Source of the DNA: Klebsiella aerogenes
GTDB lineage: Bacteria > Pseudomonadota > Gammaproteobacteria > Enterobacterales > Enterobacteriaceae
Direction of reading: 5' to 3'
Assembly: GCA_029027985.1 (NCBI GenBank)
Contig: CP119076.1
Span: forward strand, 3,842,422-3,906,421
DNA length: 64,000 bases
Both the position numbers and the translations under genes were made by a program. The notes beneath the pieces are model-generated. The model was not told the DNA's origin. It saw nothing but the letters and a program-made list of their open reading frames with translations, and searched no databases. Numbering within the stretch: the stretch's first letter is position 1; the number at the start of each line of letters is the position of its first letter. Positions 9,727 to 20,294 of the stretch are shown one piece after another.

Positions 9727-11338
9727 GAATCTCTCCTGAAGCGCTGACTTCGCCAAACCAGCCGTTATCCGTGATGGTGCGCAGCGAAATAGGATCGTCC
9801 ATCGCAATTGAGAAGCGTACCGTCGTTTTATCCATTTGCCCAACGTCGCCGGAGATATCGGTCCATGGCGTGGTGAGCCACAGCGCGTCGGTCATATCAC
9901 GCCAGCTATCATCACAGCCGGCGTCATAGGTTTTCGTCGACCCATTACTGGTGATGAAGGAGAGCGACGCCGGAAACGGCACCTGCGCGGTACCATCCGC
10001 CGAGCTGAACAGGCAGTACGAGCGCCCGCCAATCGCCTGCGACGGCCCGCTGACCTTCACCAATACCTCATCGGCGGCGGTTTTACCGCTGGTGGTGACG
10101 ATATAGCCGAAGTCCAGCGCCGGTTCGCCGCTGCCGACGTAACCCTCACGCGACGGCGCCGACGTGTACTCATCGGAAATGATACTGATGCTGAAATCGC
10201 GCGGCTTGATCACTAACGTATTGGAGGTGGAAAACTCGTACCAGCCCGACTCCGGCGAGGTGGTGTTCTGAAAGCGGAAGTTAAACAGATCTTTGGTGTT
10301 GATATCGCTGATCCCCAACGCCACCATCTGTTTAAAGAAGTTGCTCGAGAAGAAGACATAGATCGAATCCGAACTCTTCATTTCGTTGAAGTTGTAGTAA
10401 TAGGCGGTATTGCTCACCGGCTTCCACGAGCTACCGTTGAGGCTGAACTGCATATCATAGGCCCCTACCGCCGACGCCAGCGACGAGTTCGCGATCGCCG
10501 GGAAGATGTGAATCGAGGTATTACTTAAGCCGTTGGTCTGCAGACTGTAGTTCACCATCTTGCAGCTTAAACCCGCACGAGAGCCGATAGTTTGCGTCTG
10601 GCAGTCGGCGTTGCCTTCGCCCAGCGTCGGTACGCCGTCGCTGTTAATAAACACTTCGGCCAGCGAGTGGGTGTTGATAAGTTTCAGGTTCGCCGCTTTG
10701 GTGTGGGTGACGTTACGGACGTACCAGTTTCCCGAGGCCTGATCCTTGCAGCGTTCACCGTTACTCGCGTCGTAGGCCGCCGAAGTCTGGCAGGCGTTGA
10801 TGGTCATCGTAAAACTGCCGCCGACCGGCATCTGCTGTAAGTACTGATAGAAGGCATCGGACATCATGCCGTGCATCCACTTCGCGCCGCCGCTGGTTAC
10901 CGTCGCGCCATAAAACCCACTGGCGTCGGTGGTCTGCGGCTGGATCAGGCTGGTCGCCATATCGCAACCGGCATACCAGTTGATGCAGCGCAGCCCCAGT
11001 AGCGGATGAGAAACCGGCGAGTTTTCCAGCCACATATCAAACTTCCAGTTAGCGTTAAGCCCGGTGTTATAGCCATTGTCGATATAACCCAGGCTCTGCT
11101 GGTAGATAGTCCCCGAACCGTTATATTTTAAACCGGTCCAGCGGTTGGCGCCGGTCATGCGCGGATCCAACACGCCGCCAGGGGTAACGAAAAAGTTATC
11201 ATCGGAGTTGTTTTCGACGAACACGAATTCGCGCGCTGGCGCATCGCTCCAGGTGGTTTTCGATATCGCAGCGTAGGCGCGCGTCATTGACAGCGCGGCA
11301 ATAACCGTCACCAATGCAGTCAGCCACTTAGCTTTCAT
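9695..11338 (-). CDS. ecpD: Common pilus tip adhesin EcpD
   Basis: The polymerised tip adhesin of the common pilus, exported through the EcpC usher. The ATG at 11338 gives 547 residues, matching E. coli EcpD, with a signal peptide ending TRAYA. The sequence is rich in Ser, Thr and Asn and carries paired cysteines, as expected of a two-domain pilus tip protein. The start overlaps the ecpC stop by 11 bp and the end overlaps ecpE by 32 bp, so the three genes are tightly coupled. A longer upstream frame to 11395 is an artefact of the overlap. Confidence 0.92.
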   Translation of the reverse strand: MKAKWLTALVTVIAALSMTRAYAAISKTTWSDAPAREFVFVENNSDDNFFVTPGGVLDPRMTGANRWTGLKYNGSGTIYQQSLGYIDNGYNTGLNANWKFDMWLENSPVSHPLLGLRCINWYAGCDMATSLIQPQTTDASGFYGATVTSGGAKWMHGMMSDAFYQYLQQMPVGGSFTMTINACQTSAAYDASNGERCKDQASGNWYVRNVTHTKAANLKLINTHSLAEVFINSDGVPTLGEGNADCQTQTIGSRAGLSCKMVNYSLQTNGLSNTSIHIFPAIANSSLASAVGAYDMQFSLNGSSWKPVSNTAYYYNFNEMKSSDSIYVFFSSNFFKQMVALGISDINTKDLFNFRFQNTTSPESGWYEFSTSNTLVIKPRDFSISIISDEYTSAPSREGYVGSGEPALDFGYIVTTSGKTAADEVLVKVSGPSQAIGGRSYCLFSSADGTAQVPFPASLSFITSNGSTKTYDAGCDDSWRDMTDALWLTTPWTDISGDVGQMDKTTVRFSIAMDDPISLRTITDNGWFGEVSASGEIHVQATWRNIN

Positions 11339-13853
11339 TTCCTTCTCCTGTCTGCTGTACGGCCGCCCATGACGAAAGGCCGCTGCATACCACATCCCCT
11401 ACCCAGACCGCACCGCGCGCCTGGCTGAGTTCCAGCGCCACTTCACAGGTCTTATTCACGCCGTAGTTAAAATCGATGGTGGGATATTTTTTATCGACGT
11501 CCATGACAAACTCGCCCTTCTCATCGGTGCGGGTACGCCCGATATGGTTATTAATGCGCGCGTTGGCCAGCAGCGTGCCATCCTCGGCGCGGATGCGCCC
11601 GGATACGGTCACCATCTGCTTCACTTCCGGCTCAATCACCGCGACGTTGCCGGGATAGAGCGTCAGGTGGCTCTTACGTCCGCTAACAATGTCGTAGCTG
11701 TCGAGCGAGTTTTTGCTGTTCTGCAGTTCCACTTCATAGCGGCTGTACGGCGACAGCGGCAGGTAGTTGCGTTTGCCGCTCAACTGTACGATACGCCCGT
11801 TGACCTTGGCGCTGATCTTGCCGTCATCTTCCAGCCCGGTATTGAAAATCACCCCGGCGTTGCCGTCGGTTCGTCCGCTGGCGGCGATATTTTTCCCCTG
11901 CCAACCGACGCTGCCGCTGGCGGTCAGGTTGGTGTTCACATAGCCGTCAGCGCCGCTGTTTACGTTCAGCGTGCCGTTGGTGTAGCGCGTTTCAAACTGC
12001 GTATAAGCACCGCCGCTTAACGTTTTGTCATCGCCGGTATCGCCCGAAATCGCTCGTGAAATATTGGCGCCGATAGTGCGGATCGCCCCTTCATCAAATT
12101 GCTTACGCGCTGAAATGTTGGCCATGGTGTAACCGTTCTGATGGGTCATTCCGGCACTGAACCAGTTACCCAGCGGCAGCGATAAATCGAGGGCAATATA
12201 TTTCCCGGTGTTGGCGTTGCTGTCGCCGTTGTTATAACGCTGTAAGCCCGCGCGCAGTCCTAGCGAGCCAAATGCGCCGCTATAAACCGTCTGGTAGTAA
12301 TCCGCCGTGTAGTAATGGCTGTTGTAGCGGCGGTCATCGTTGTAGCTGATGCTGAAGGTGCCCAGTTGCGACCACAGCGCGTTGAGGTTCAGCGTGCCGC
12401 CGATCGCCCGGTTGTCGGCATCACTGCGCCGCAATCTGTCGCCGATACGGGTCTTCTCCTGGTTGACCCACAGCGAACTAAAACCGCCAGGCAACGTGGC
12501 GCTGATACTGCTGATGCTGCTCCATGAACTGTCGCTGGCCAGCATGTTTTGCAGGTTAATATTCACCGCCTCGGTCAGCGGCAGCGTGATGCGGGTTTCA
12601 CCAACGGCGTTATTATCGTAGCCGTAACCGGTCGCCGCCCAACTGAGCGTGCTCAGGGATCCGGAAGCGGACGCCCCCGCCAGCCAGCTCTCTTTCGCCG
12701 GTAGCGTTTTTTTGCCGCTTTCCGACCAACGGTCCATATGGAAGCTGCCGCCCCATACCTGCCAGGCCAGCGGCGCACCGGCGCCGCGCCCGCGGCTAAA
12801 CAGTTTGTTGACTCGCTGGGTGCGTTTGCTAACAACGCGTCCGTTGACGATCGCTTCCACATCAATGTCGTAGATACCGTAGGGCAGCCCGCGAGTATCA
12901 ACCTCATGGTTACCCATGGCGAAGTTTTGCACGCTCAGTAGGCGTCCATCGCGCGTCAGGTGGACTTCGCCTGCCGCCGGTAGAAACGCCACCACCGGCG
13001 TCGCCGACTGGCTGTTGTCAAATACCGTTGAGCTGGCCTGATTGCCCCACGACGCGCCGTAGATCTTACCCGCCGAAATGGCGGTCATCGGCCCTAACGA
13101 TTGTAAGTTCCAGGTGTCCAGCATCCCGCCAGCAAAGCGGTGCCCGGCGAAGTCGCGCTCATACATTGCTTTATACAGCTCGTTATCCTGATGGCTGGTC
13201 CCCATTCCGTACAGTGAACCATCGAGCACCACGTGATGCTCGCGCAGCGCGCTAACGCTGTTTAATGACAAATAGCTGGAGGTGTTACTGCCGCCATTGC
13301 GCATCTGGTTGTTGTAAACCCCGAGGTTGTAGCTGAGGTTATTACTGAAAGCGTTAACGCTCGACTGGCCAATATCTTCGCTGCGCGCGCGCAAAACGGT
13401 ACCCAGCGCCTCGCGCTTCACCACCAGCTGCAGCAGGAGCTGGCGTAAGCTGAGCTGCAGCTGCGCAGCATCCGTTAAGGGGATCTTCAGCGTCTCGTTG
13501 AAAGCGTCGTTTGATAGCCTGGTCAACTGCTGGCGGGTCGCGTCACTGACGCGAGCGTTATCATCGCTCTCTTCAAGGGTGATCTGTCGCACCCGCAGCA
13601 CACTGCCGTCGAGCCAGATATAAGCCGCGCCAATACGCTGATCGCTCTGATTATCACGGCTGCCTTCGAGATGAATAAAAAGCGGAATGCTCATGCCGTC
13701 CTGCAACGCCTGACTGAAGGCCTGCGGGATAATAACGCCGCCGATCTGCTGCACGCGCTCGGCGGCAACACTATCGCTATACGGCGCCAGCAAGATAACC
13801 ATGCCGGAGGCAAGCAGCGCGTTCAGTCCAGAGGTGATCCGTCGTAGAGGCAT
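11328..13853 (-). CDS. ecpC: Common pilus outer-membrane usher EcpC
   Basis: The outer-membrane usher through which EcpA and EcpD subunits are assembled and secreted. It has 841 residues, the length of E. coli EcpC, with an N-terminal export signal, a long beta-rich barrel region of alternating polar and hydrophobic residues, and a C-terminal domain with a plug-like segment [20 protein letters not shown]. EcpC-type ushers form their own branch, so classical FimD motifs are weak here; operon position identifies it. It begins 25 bp after the ecpB stop and overlaps ecpD. Confidence 0.93.
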   Translation of the reverse strand: MPLRRITSGLNALLASGMVILLAPYSDSVAAERVQQIGGVIIPQAFSQALQDGMSIPLFIHLEGSRDNQSDQRIGAAYIWLDGSVLRVRQITLEESDDNARVSDATRQQLTRLSNDAFNETLKIPLTDAAQLQLSLRQLLLQLVVKREALGTVLRARSEDIGQSSVNAFSNNLSYNLGVYNNQMRNGGSNTSSYLSLNSVSALREHHVVLDGSLYGMGTSHQDNELYKAMYERDFAGHRFAGGMLDTWNLQSLGPMTAISAGKIYGASWGNQASSTVFDNSQSATPVVAFLPAAGEVHLTRDGRLLSVQNFAMGNHEVDTRGLPYGIYDIDVEAIVNGRVVSKRTQRVNKLFSRGRGAGAPLAWQVWGGSFHMDRWSESGKKTLPAKESWLAGASASGSLSTLSWAATGYGYDNNAVGETRITLPLTEAVNINLQNMLASDSSWSSISSISATLPGGFSSLWVNQEKTRIGDRLRRSDADNRAIGGTLNLNALWSQLGTFSISYNDDRRYNSHYYTADYYQTVYSGAFGSLGLRAGLQRYNNGDSNANTGKYIALDLSLPLGNWFSAGMTHQNGYTMANISARKQFDEGAIRTIGANISRAISGDTGDDKTLSGGAYTQFETRYTNGTLNVNSGADGYVNTNLTASGSVGWQGKNIAASGRTDGNAGVIFNTGLEDDGKISAKVNGRIVQLSGKRNYLPLSPYSRYEVELQNSKNSLDSYDIVSGRKSHLTLYPGNVAVIEPEVKQMVTVSGRIRAEDGTLLANARINNHIGRTRTDEKGEFVMDVDKKYPTIDFNYGVNKTCEVALELSQARGAVWVGDVVCSGLSSWAAVQQTGEGNES

Positions 13854-13878
13854 AGTCTTCGTCCATCAGCACACATGT

Positions 13879-14547
13879 CTATTTCACGGGAACAAACTGC
13901 TCGCCCTGCCAAAGCGCGACCCGCCCTTTTTTGTCGGCAATATTGACGCGCGTGAAACGGCGCGATTTCCCCGGCATCAGGTAGTAGTTTTCTTTGCACT
14001 CTTTGCCGTCGGCGGCCTTCAGGCACGGGCCGTAGGCGATAATGCGCAGGGTGGCGTTGCCGGTGTTGGTCAGCGCGTCGCCGGCGAACTGATAGCGGAA
14101 ATTCGCCTGCCGCGGCGCCACCACCAGAATGGTGCCGATACGGGCTGAAGCCGTAGCCACGGCGCTACGTTCGGCGCCATTGCGCTGAGCATCGCTTAAC
14201 GCCTGATCGAACCAGACGATGCGGTAGTAGCGTTCTTTGTCATCGGCCGGGCCCTTATAGAAAAAGCGAACCACTTCGCTGGCCTTCGCGGGCAATAGCA
14301 GACTGGCCGGGGTCAGCAGGATTTCATCCTGTTTATCCATCGGGATCGCTTTTCCACCTTCCAGCGGCGAAGAGAGTCGTTCCAGATGAATGTTGATTAA
14401 GCGGCCGCTGTCGGTGGTGTTTTTAATCTCTTTGCTCAGCACGCTGCTGCCGCTGTTCATAAATGAAGAAATATCGCCGACATCCAGCGCCAGAGCAGGG
14501 TTAGCCAACCCCAGCATCAGGCCAAGGGACAAAAGGTGTTTTTTCAT
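13879..14547 (-). CDS. ecpB: Common pilus chaperone EcpB
   Basis: The first periplasmic chaperone of the common pilus, which stabilises the EcpA and EcpD subunits. It has 222 residues, equal to E. coli EcpB, with a signal peptide ending ANPALA. The segment [20 protein letters not shown] is the counterpart of the strand seen in EcpE. Two cysteines near the C-terminus ([14 protein letters not shown]) probably pair. It lies between ecpA and ecpC; the gap to ecpA carries a hairpin terminator, so ecpB should be made in much smaller amounts than the pilin. Confidence 0.93.
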   Translation of the reverse strand: MKKHLLSLGLMLGLANPALALDVGDISSFMNSGSSVLSKEIKNTTDSGRLINIHLERLSSPLEGGKAIPMDKQDEILLTPASLLLPAKASEVVRFFYKGPADDKERYYRIVWFDQALSDAQRNGAERSAVATASARIGTILVVAPRQANFRYQFAGDALTNTGNATLRIIAYGPCLKAADGKECKENYYLMPGKSRRFTRVNIADKKGRVALWQGEQFVPVK

Positions 14548-14559
14548 ATGCGTTCAGTC

Positions 14560-14590
14560 CATGAAGAAAGCAGGGGGTATCCCCCCTGCC
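14560..14590 (-). terminator. Attenuating terminator between ecpA and ecpB
   Basis: Arms of the sequence GCAGGGGG and CCCCCTGC (14570-14589) form a GC-rich hairpin; on the minus strand it is followed by TTTCTT. Placed just after the major-pilin gene, it fits partial termination that gives more EcpA than chaperone and usher, as in many fimbrial operons. Confidence 0.7.
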
Positions 14591-14606
14591 CGGTACAACC
14601 AGGGAA

Positions 14607-15194
14607 TTAGCTGGTCCAGGTCGCGTCGAACTGTACGCTGACGTCGCCGCTCCAGATCCCTTCCGGCAATGTGCTGTAATCAGTCACCGCCGTGGTACCG
14701 TCGGTGGTGCCGCCGATGATGGAGAAGTTAAAGCCGTCCTGAGCCGTGGTGCGGCCTGCAACGTTGTAGCCGGTAGACAATGCGCTGAGGTTGCCGCCCA
14801 GTATGCCGTTAGCGGTGTCGATCATGATGGTGTCAGCGCTTTTCTCAACCGCGACGCCGTTGTAATCCACACCCACGTTCAGCGTGGAACCCGAGGTATC
14901 CAACTGGGTCAGGGTATTGGTGATAAGACGAGAAGTCAGCTTGAACGCCGTTGCGGTGTCATCGCCTTCAACCGCAACATCAAACAGACCTTTTTGTGAG
15001 TTAAAACCTTTGATCCCTTCAGCATACTGGAACGCCAGGCTGCCGAGCGGGGTGACAACCAGTTTGCTGGTGGTGTCTTTTTTCGCGGTCGCAGACCAGG
15101 TCGCCACAGCCTGAGCCGTAACATCAGCCGCCTGAGCAACACCCATTCCGGCAAACGCCGTTACCAGAGCAATAGCAAGAACCTTTTTTTTCAT
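14607..15194 (-). CDS. ecpA: Common pilus major pilin EcpA
   Basis: The main structural subunit of the E. coli common pilus, which forms surface fibres used in adhesion and biofilm. It has 195 residues, the length of E. coli EcpA (MatB), with a 22-residue signal peptide ([20 protein letters not shown] and so on) followed by [20 protein letters not shown], typical of this pilin family. The C-terminus ends VQFDATWTS, as expected for a donor-strand acceptor subunit. It follows ecpR, which activates it, and an attenuating hairpin separates it from ecpB. Confidence 0.96.
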   Translation of the reverse strand: MKKKVLAIALVTAFAGMGVAQAADVTAQAVATWSATAKKDTTSKLVVTPLGSLAFQYAEGIKGFNSQKGLFDVAVEGDDTATAFKLTSRLITNTLTQLDTSGSTLNVGVDYNGVAVEKSADTIMIDTANGILGGNLSALSTGYNVAGRTTAQDGFNFSIIGGTTDGTTAVTDYSTLPEGIWSGDVSVQFDATWTS

Positions 15195-15254
15195 CGCTTT
15201 TTCATCCTGAGTTTAATTAAGGACAAGTCGTCCCGGTGTACCACTAAATAAATG

Positions 15255-15797
15255 TCAGATAACTAACTTATAAATTTTCGAATACAGCTTGGCCTCGGCA
15301 TTTCGCCGATGGGTATAAATGGTTTTGACACTACAATTTTCAACTCTGGCTATTGATTTCGGCTGCATGCCTTGCGCGGTCATGCGAATTACCGTCATTT
15401 CCCGATCCGTAATTTTATCTTTCTTTATATCTTTACGCAGGAAACGGCCGTTAATGACATAAGCCAGTTCTTTTCTAATATCACGCGTAAGATCAACATA
15501 AACCACACCGCGAATATCACCGTTGTAATACCAATAATTCGCTAACGCTTCTGATCTTCTCGCGGCAATCAGGATGATTTGCTTTCCTTTAGCCTTCGCT
15601 AACCATTCGTTGTCGTATCTAATAAAATAATTTAATGCATTAGTGCTCAGATTGATAAACAAAAAATCCTTGCACACTTTATCAAGCGACAGATAAATCA
15701 GCTCATCGATATCTAAGATAAGTTCTGATAAACCTTTTAAAAAATAAGCATCATGCGCAGGCCAAATGCACTTGTCTAAGGAGCATTGATAATCCAT
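15255..15797 (-). CDS. ecpR: LuxR-type regulator EcpR (MatA)
   Basis: The transcription activator of the ecp operon and of its own gene; in E. coli it also represses motility. The protein has 180 residues with a C-terminal LuxR-type helix-turn-helix: [20 protein letters not shown] followed by [20 protein letters not shown]. The N-terminal half matches EcpR closely ([20 protein letters not shown]). It is about 16 residues shorter at the N-terminus than E. coli EcpR, starting at ATG 15797. It lies 60 bp upstream of ecpA, in the same direction. The DNA before it is long and AT-rich, suggesting H-NS silencing. Confidence 0.93.
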   Translation of the reverse strand: MDYQCSLDKCIWPAHDAYFLKGLSELILDIDELIYLSLDKVCKDFLFINLSTNALNYFIRYDNEWLAKAKGKQIILIAARRSEALANYWYYNGDIRGVVYVDLTRDIRKELAYVINGRFLRKDIKKDKITDREMTVIRMTAQGMQPKSIARVENCSVKTIYTHRRNAEAKLYSKIYKLVI

Positions 15798-16571
15798 ATA
15801 CTGTTTATCCTCTTCATCCCGGAAATACTACCTTTATCACCACACTGCCGATAGCCAAGGCTGCAAAATATAAACCTGCAATTGTCCTCTGTTTAAACCA
15901 CCAGTAATAAAATACCGCTGACGCGCTCAATTTAAATAGCGTCTAAAGTTAATTAGAAATTAATTTTCTTGTTGGATTTAAATTTAAGTTTTTTCTCATT
16001 GAGTGTCAATAAGAGGGAGAGCGATGCTATTTATCATCCAGGTCAATTTTTTCAAATTTTCCACAACTTCATTTTTTATTCGAAAACAAAAAACATTTAA
16101 TTTCATGTGGTTATTGGACGTAAATAGATGAATTCTTAGCCAGTTATTATATCGTCCAGGATCATACCCCTGGTCTATTAGGAATATTCTTAATACCAGT
16201 TAATGATTTGTTAGCGAAAAGTCTTAATAAGCATCAATTAATAGAGCATTAAACCAACAAAACCTTCATATGAAGGTTTTAACCCCACAAATAAGCCTCA
16301 TGAATAGTTTTAAGCGCCGCACAAAAAGCCTAACCTATAAAAAAATTTCCAGCCCCTAAGCATTATCAATACGATGAAATGGCGGTCACTACGAGAATGA
16401 TATTAGCTCTCAGAACCATTCATTATTGTGTCTCATTTCCATTAGTGTAGACCACGAATGAATTAAATAAATGAATAAAGCATGCCTTTGTTATCTGCTA
16501 AACACCCCAGTCAATATCTTTTCAGCGCTGCGCGACGCATTACACGGCACTTTCATTATTTGTTCGCCTTA
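15798..16571. other. AT-rich intergenic region upstream of ecpR and the phosphonate operon
   Basis: No gene is seen in this stretch. It is clearly richer in A and T than its neighbours and holds the promoters of ecpR (leftward) and the ABC operon (rightward). Open frames extending the ATPase gene upstream to 16471 do not look coding. Long A/T tracts suit nucleoid-protein (H-NS) binding, which is inferred. Confidence 0.6.
16259..16280. repeat. Perfect 22-bp palindrome in the ecpR upstream region
   Basis: The sequence AAAACCTTCAT is followed directly by its reverse complement. It could be a bidirectional terminator or protein-binding site; on either strand the right arm ends in four T. Confidence 0.6.
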
Positions 16572-16589
16572 CTGTCATCGAAGGTTCAC
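16572..16589 (+). promoter_or_regulatory. Candidate Pho box upstream of the phosphonate-type ABC operon
   Basis: The sequence CTGTCAT-CGAA-GGTTCAC matches the PhoB repeat CTGTCAT-N4-CTGTCAY at 11 of 14 positions, with a perfect first half. It lies 50-67 bp before the ATPase start at 16639, with a possible -10 TTAATA about 11 bp after it. This suggests induction by phosphate starvation and also argues against the longer ATPase start at 16471. Confidence 0.45.
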
Positions 16590-16638
16590 ACAAAACGCCA
16601 TTAATAGTGGCCAGTTTATGACGAACCAGGACACTCTT

Positions 16639-17481
16639 ATGAACAGCTCTCTTGCCGCGGTGGCGGAAACTGAATTTTCGCCGTTTACGCACACCGCCAC
16701 GGCCCGGCAGCGGAAAGTCTTAAGCGTGCGCAACCTGAGTAAATCCTACAGCGCGCAACAAACCGTCCTCGATAACATCAGCTTTGACCTGCACGCAGGC
16801 GAACTGGTCGGGGTCATTGGCCGCTCCGGCGCCGGGAAATCCACGCTGCTCCATGTACTGAACGGCACCCACAGCGCGACCGGTGGGGAAATCCTGAGTT
16901 TCCCGGAAGTGGGTATGCCGCATGATGTTTCGCGCCTGAAAGGACGAGCACTCAATACCTGGCGCAGCGAATGCGGCATGATCTTCCAGGATTTCTGCCT
17001 GGTGCCACGTCTTGATGTACTGACCAACGTTCTACTCGGCCGCCTGAGCCAAACCTCAACGCTGAAATCACTGTTTAAAGTTTTCCCCGATGCCGACCGG
17101 GCGCGCGCCATCGCTCTGTTGGAGTGGATGAATATGCTGCCGCACGCGCTACAGCGAGCGGAGAATCTCTCCGGTGGCCAGATGCAACGCGTGGCGATTT
17201 GCCGCGCGCTGATGCAGAACCCGGGTATCCTGCTGGCCGATGAGCCGGTTGCCTCACTCGATCCGAAAAATACCCAGCGAATCATGAATGTACTGCGGGA
17301 GATCAGCGGCCAGGGGATCAGCGTGATGGTCAACCTGCATTCGGTTGAACTGGTGAAAGAGTACTGCACCCGGGTCATCGGCGTAGCCAAAGGCAATATT
17401 ATTTTTGACGACCATCCCTCGCAGCTGGATCAGGATGTCCTGCATCGGTTGTATGGCGATGAAATTAGCCAATTGCATTAA
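16639..17481 (+). CDS. phnC: Phosphonate-type ABC transporter ATP-binding protein
   Basis: The ATPase of a PhnC-type importer for phosphonates or related phosphorus compounds. The ATG at 16639 has AGGA 7 nt upstream and gives 280 residues; in-frame ATGs at 16618 and 16471 are possible but lack a good ribosome site. Walker [10 protein letters not shown], signature LSGGQMQRV, Walker B ILLADEP and the H-loop histidine in [13 protein letters not shown] are all present. It is followed after 32 bp by the binding protein and then two permeases, the usual PhnCDEE order. No C-P lyase or phosphonatase gene is in the window, so the natural ligand is open. Confidence 0.85.
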   Translation: MNSSLAAVAETEFSPFTHTATARQRKVLSVRNLSKSYSAQQTVLDNISFDLHAGELVGVIGRSGAGKSTLLHVLNGTHSATGGEILSFPEVGMPHDVSRLKGRALNTWRSECGMIFQDFCLVPRLDVLTNVLLGRLSQTSTLKSLFKVFPDADRARAIALLEWMNMLPHALQRAENLSGGQMQRVAICRALMQNPGILLADEPVASLDPKNTQRIMNVLREISGQGISVMVNLHSVELVKEYCTRVIGVAKGNIIFDDHPSQLDQDVLHRLYGDEISQLH

Positions 17482-17513
17482 TTTCCTTTAGTTAAAAATA
17501 CACGGGCAAAATA

Positions 17514-18455
17514 ATGAACAAACATATAAATGGTGCAGTTCGTTTATCCGCAGCAATCGCAGGTCTTCTTCTGACATGGCAGGCAAGCGCTGCTGAGCAG
17601 CCGAAGGAATTAAATTTGGGGATCCTCGGCGGTCAAAACGCAACGCAGCAAATTGGTGACAACCAGTGCGTTAAACAGTTTCTTGATAAGGAGCTGAAGG
17701 TCGATACGAAATTACGCAACTCATCCGATTATTCCGGCGTTATTCAAGGGTTGCTGGGTGGTAAAGTTGACGTCGTATTAAGTATGTCGCCTTCATCTTA
17801 TGCTTCGGTATATCTCAATAACCCGAAAGCCGTCGATATTGTCGGGATCGCCGTTGACGATAAAGATCAATCCCGCGGCTATCACTCGGTGGTCGTGGTG
17901 AAAGCTGACAGCCCGTATAAAACGCTGGACGATCTGAAAGGAAAACCTTTTGGCTTCGCCGACCCGGATTCCACTTCCGGTTATTTGATCCCGAACCACG
18001 CCTTTAAACAGAAGTTCGGCGGCGACGCGGATAACAAATACAATAACTTCTTCTCCAGCGTTACCTTCTCCGGCGGCCACGAGCAGGACATTCTTGGCGT
18101 ACTGAACGGCCAGTTTGCCGGCGCGGTCACCTGGACATCAATGGTCGGCGACTACAACAGCGGCTACAGCGCTGGCGCATTTAACCGACTGATTCGTATG
18201 GATCATCCGGATCTAATGAAGCAGATCCGCATCATCTGGCAATCACCGCTGATCCCGAATGGCCCGATCCTCGTCAGCAACGCATTACCAGCAGATTTCA
18301 AAGCTAAAGTCGTTACGGCGATCAAAAAGCTGGATACCGACGATCACGCCTGCTTCGTGAAAGCAATGGGCGGCACCCAGCATATCGGCCCAAGCAGCGT
18401 GGCCGATTTCCAACAGATTATTGATATGAAACGCGAGTTGGTTAGCGCGCGTTAA
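17514..18455 (+). CDS. phnD: Phosphonate-type periplasmic binding protein
   Basis: The substrate-binding subunit of the PhnCDE importer, in the phosphate/phosphite/phosphonate-binding family. It has 313 residues with a signal peptide of about 26 residues ending WQASA. The mature part carries LNLGILGGQNATQQIGDNQC near the N-terminus and SGVIQGLLGGKVDVVLSMSP, the usual PhnD segment around the ligand pocket, and GFADPDSTSGYLIPNH, which supplies the Ser/Thr contacts with the phosphorus group in known members. It lies between the ATPase and the two permeases. The ligand could be a phosphonate or phosphite. Confidence 0.85.
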   Translation: MNKHINGAVRLSAAIAGLLLTWQASAAEQPKELNLGILGGQNATQQIGDNQCVKQFLDKELKVDTKLRNSSDYSGVIQGLLGGKVDVVLSMSPSSYASVYLNNPKAVDIVGIAVDDKDQSRGYHSVVVVKADSPYKTLDDLKGKPFGFADPDSTSGYLIPNHAFKQKFGGDADNKYNNFFSSVTFSGGHEQDILGVLNGQFAGAVTWTSMVGDYNSGYSAGAFNRLIRMDHPDLMKQIRIIWQSPLIPNGPILVSNALPADFKAKVVTAIKKLDTDDHACFVKAMGGTQHIGPSSVADFQQIIDMKRELVSAR

Positions 18456-18523
18456 TCCCGCCCTGACGCCGCCGCTCGCCATTGACCGCAAGCGGCGGCG
18501 CTACGTTGAAGACCCTTCGCCGC

Positions 18524-19396
18524 ATGAATAATACTCATACCGAATTCGAACGTTACTATCAGCAGATCAGAACGCGGCAAAAGCGCGATACCTTCAGCTG
18601 GTCCGTACTGCTGTTGGTACTCTATTTCGCCGCCGGGCACGCGGCCGAGTTTAATCTGTTCACCATCTGGCATTCTCTGCCGAATTTCCTCGACTATATG
18701 TTCGAGACGCTGCCGACACTGCACCCGGCCGATCTGCTTGCCGACTCACATACCAAGGGTTCGCTGGCGTACTGGGGCTACCGCCTGCCGATTCAGTTGC
18801 CGCTGATTTGGGAGACGCTTCAACTGGCGCTGGCCTCCACGCTGGTGGCGGTGGCGATCGCGACGATGCTAGCTTTCCTTGCCGCCAATAATGCCTGGTC
18901 ACCCGCGCCGCTGCGCTTTGCCGTCCGCGTACTGGTAGCCTTTTTGCGCACCATGCCGGAACTGGCCTGGGCGGTGATTTTCGTTATGGCCTTCGGAATC
19001 GGCTCGATTCCCGGTTTTCTGGCGCTGATGCTGCATACCATCGGCAGCCTGACCAAACTGTTCTACGAAGCGGTGGAAAGTGCCCAGGATAAACCGGTAC
19101 GCGGGCTGGCGGCCTGTGGGGCATCGTCGCTGCAGAAGGTGCGCTTCGCGCTGTGGCCGCAGGTGAAACCGATTTTTCTTTCCTACGGTTTTATGCGTCT
19201 GGAGATTAACTTCCGTTCATCAACCATTCTTGGCCTGGTGGGCGCGGGGGGAATTGGTCAGGAGCTGATGACTAACATCAAGCTGGATCGTTACGATCAG
19301 GTCAGCATGACGCTGCTGCTGATCATTATTGTGGTATCGCTGCTGGATATGCTTTCCGGCCGGCTACGCCAGTGGGTTCTGGAGGGGAAAAAATGA
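18524..19396 (+). CDS. phnE: Phosphonate-type ABC transporter permease 1
   Basis: The first of two PhnE-like membrane subunits, 290 residues from the ATG at 18524, with six or so hydrophobic segments. The EAA-like loop (EAVESAQDKPVRGLAACGAS) and the C-terminal GLVGAGGIGQELM are characteristic of PhnE. The start has only a weak ribosome site; a longer frame from 18482 is not supported by similarity. It ends by ATGA overlap with the second permease, so the pair is translationally coupled and probably forms a heterodimeric channel. Confidence 0.85.
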   Translation: MNNTHTEFERYYQQIRTRQKRDTFSWSVLLLVLYFAAGHAAEFNLFTIWHSLPNFLDYMFETLPTLHPADLLADSHTKGSLAYWGYRLPIQLPLIWETLQLALASTLVAVAIATMLAFLAANNAWSPAPLRFAVRVLVAFLRTMPELAWAVIFVMAFGIGSIPGFLALMLHTIGSLTKLFYEAVESAQDKPVRGLAACGASSLQKVRFALWPQVKPIFLSYGFMRLEINFRSSTILGLVGAGGIGQELMTNIKLDRYDQVSMTLLLIIIVVSLLDMLSGRLRQWVLEGKK

Positions 19397-20277
19397 GTCA
19401 GTGGCAACATCAACCGGATATCGCCGCCAGTCGCCGCCAGCACCGGGCGCTGTATCAGACACAAGGACGCTATTTGCGCTATGTCGGCCTGCTGGCGCTG
19501 GCAAGTGTGCTCTATTACGTCTGGTTCTTTATGCAGTTTGGCATCAGCAGCGAACAGCTGACCACCGGCATACAGCAGATTGGTCGCTATCTGCTGCGCA
19601 TGTTCGTCTGGCATGATTTCTGGAACTGGCCGTTTGCCTATTACTTTACGCAAATCGCGATTACGCTGGCGATCGTCTTTGCCGGGACCATTACCGCCAC
19701 AGTCATCGCGCTGCTGCTGTCGTTCCTCGCGGCGCGCAATATTATGCGCGGTGTAATACCCGGTATTATCGCCATGCTGATGCGCCGTTTGTTCGACGTG
19801 CTGCGCGGTATCGATATGGCTATCTGGGGTCTGATATTTGTGCGCGCCGTCGGGCTTGGACCGCTGGCCGGGGTATTGGCGATTATTATGCAGGATACCG
19901 GTCTGCTGGGACGTCTGTATGCCGAAGGTCACGAGGCCGTAGACCGCTCACCGGGGCGCGGTTTAACCGCCGTGGGCGCCAATGGCCTGCAGAAGCACCG
20001 CTTCGGTATTTTCACCCAGTCATTCCCGACTTTTCTGGCTCTCAGTTTGTATCAGATTGAATCCAACACCCGTTCGGCGGCGGTACTGGGCTTTGTCGGC
20101 GCTGGCGGGATTGGCCTGATTTACGCGGAAAACATGCGCTTGTGGAACTGGGACGTGGTGATGTTTATCACCCTGCTGCTGGTTGTGGTGGTGATGATGA
20201 TGGACGCCCTCTCCGCCTGGCTGCGCCGCCGCTACATCGGCGGTAACGTCGTGCCGCTGTACCAAAGCGGACAATAA
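19393..20277 (+). CDS. phnE: Phosphonate-type ABC transporter permease 2
   Basis: The second PhnE-like permease, 294 residues, beginning at the ATG at 19393 that overlaps the preceding TGA and follows a GGAGGGG ribosome site. It has the same architecture as its partner: an EAA-like loop (EGHEAVDRSPGRGLTAVGAN) and the C-terminal GFVGAGGIGLIY. About six hydrophobic helices are visible. The operon ends here, and a tandem array of REP-like units begins only 17 bp after the stop, probably within the 3' untranslated region of the transcript. Confidence 0.85.
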   Translation: MSQWQHQPDIAASRRQHRALYQTQGRYLRYVGLLALASVLYYVWFFMQFGISSEQLTTGIQQIGRYLLRMFVWHDFWNWPFAYYFTQIAITLAIVFAGTITATVIALLLSFLAARNIMRGVIPGIIAMLMRRLFDVLRGIDMAIWGLIFVRAVGLGPLAGVLAIIMQDTGLLGRLYAEGHEAVDRSPGRGLTAVGANGLQKHRFGIFTQSFPTFLALSLYQIESNTRSAAVLGFVGAGGIGLIYAENMRLWNWDVVMFITLLLVVVVMMMDALSAWLRRRYIGGNVVPLYQSGQ

Positions 20278-20294
20278 AAGACGGGCTACAGTCC

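Noticed and set aside
9727..9843. N-terminal extension of the ecpE frame
   Set aside because: It lies inside ecpD coding sequence, and the signal peptide begins only at the ATG at 9726.
16471..16638. Extended N-terminus of the phosphonate ATPase
   Set aside because: It covers the Pho-box-like site and AT-rich promoter DNA, and the ATG at 16639 has the better ribosome site.
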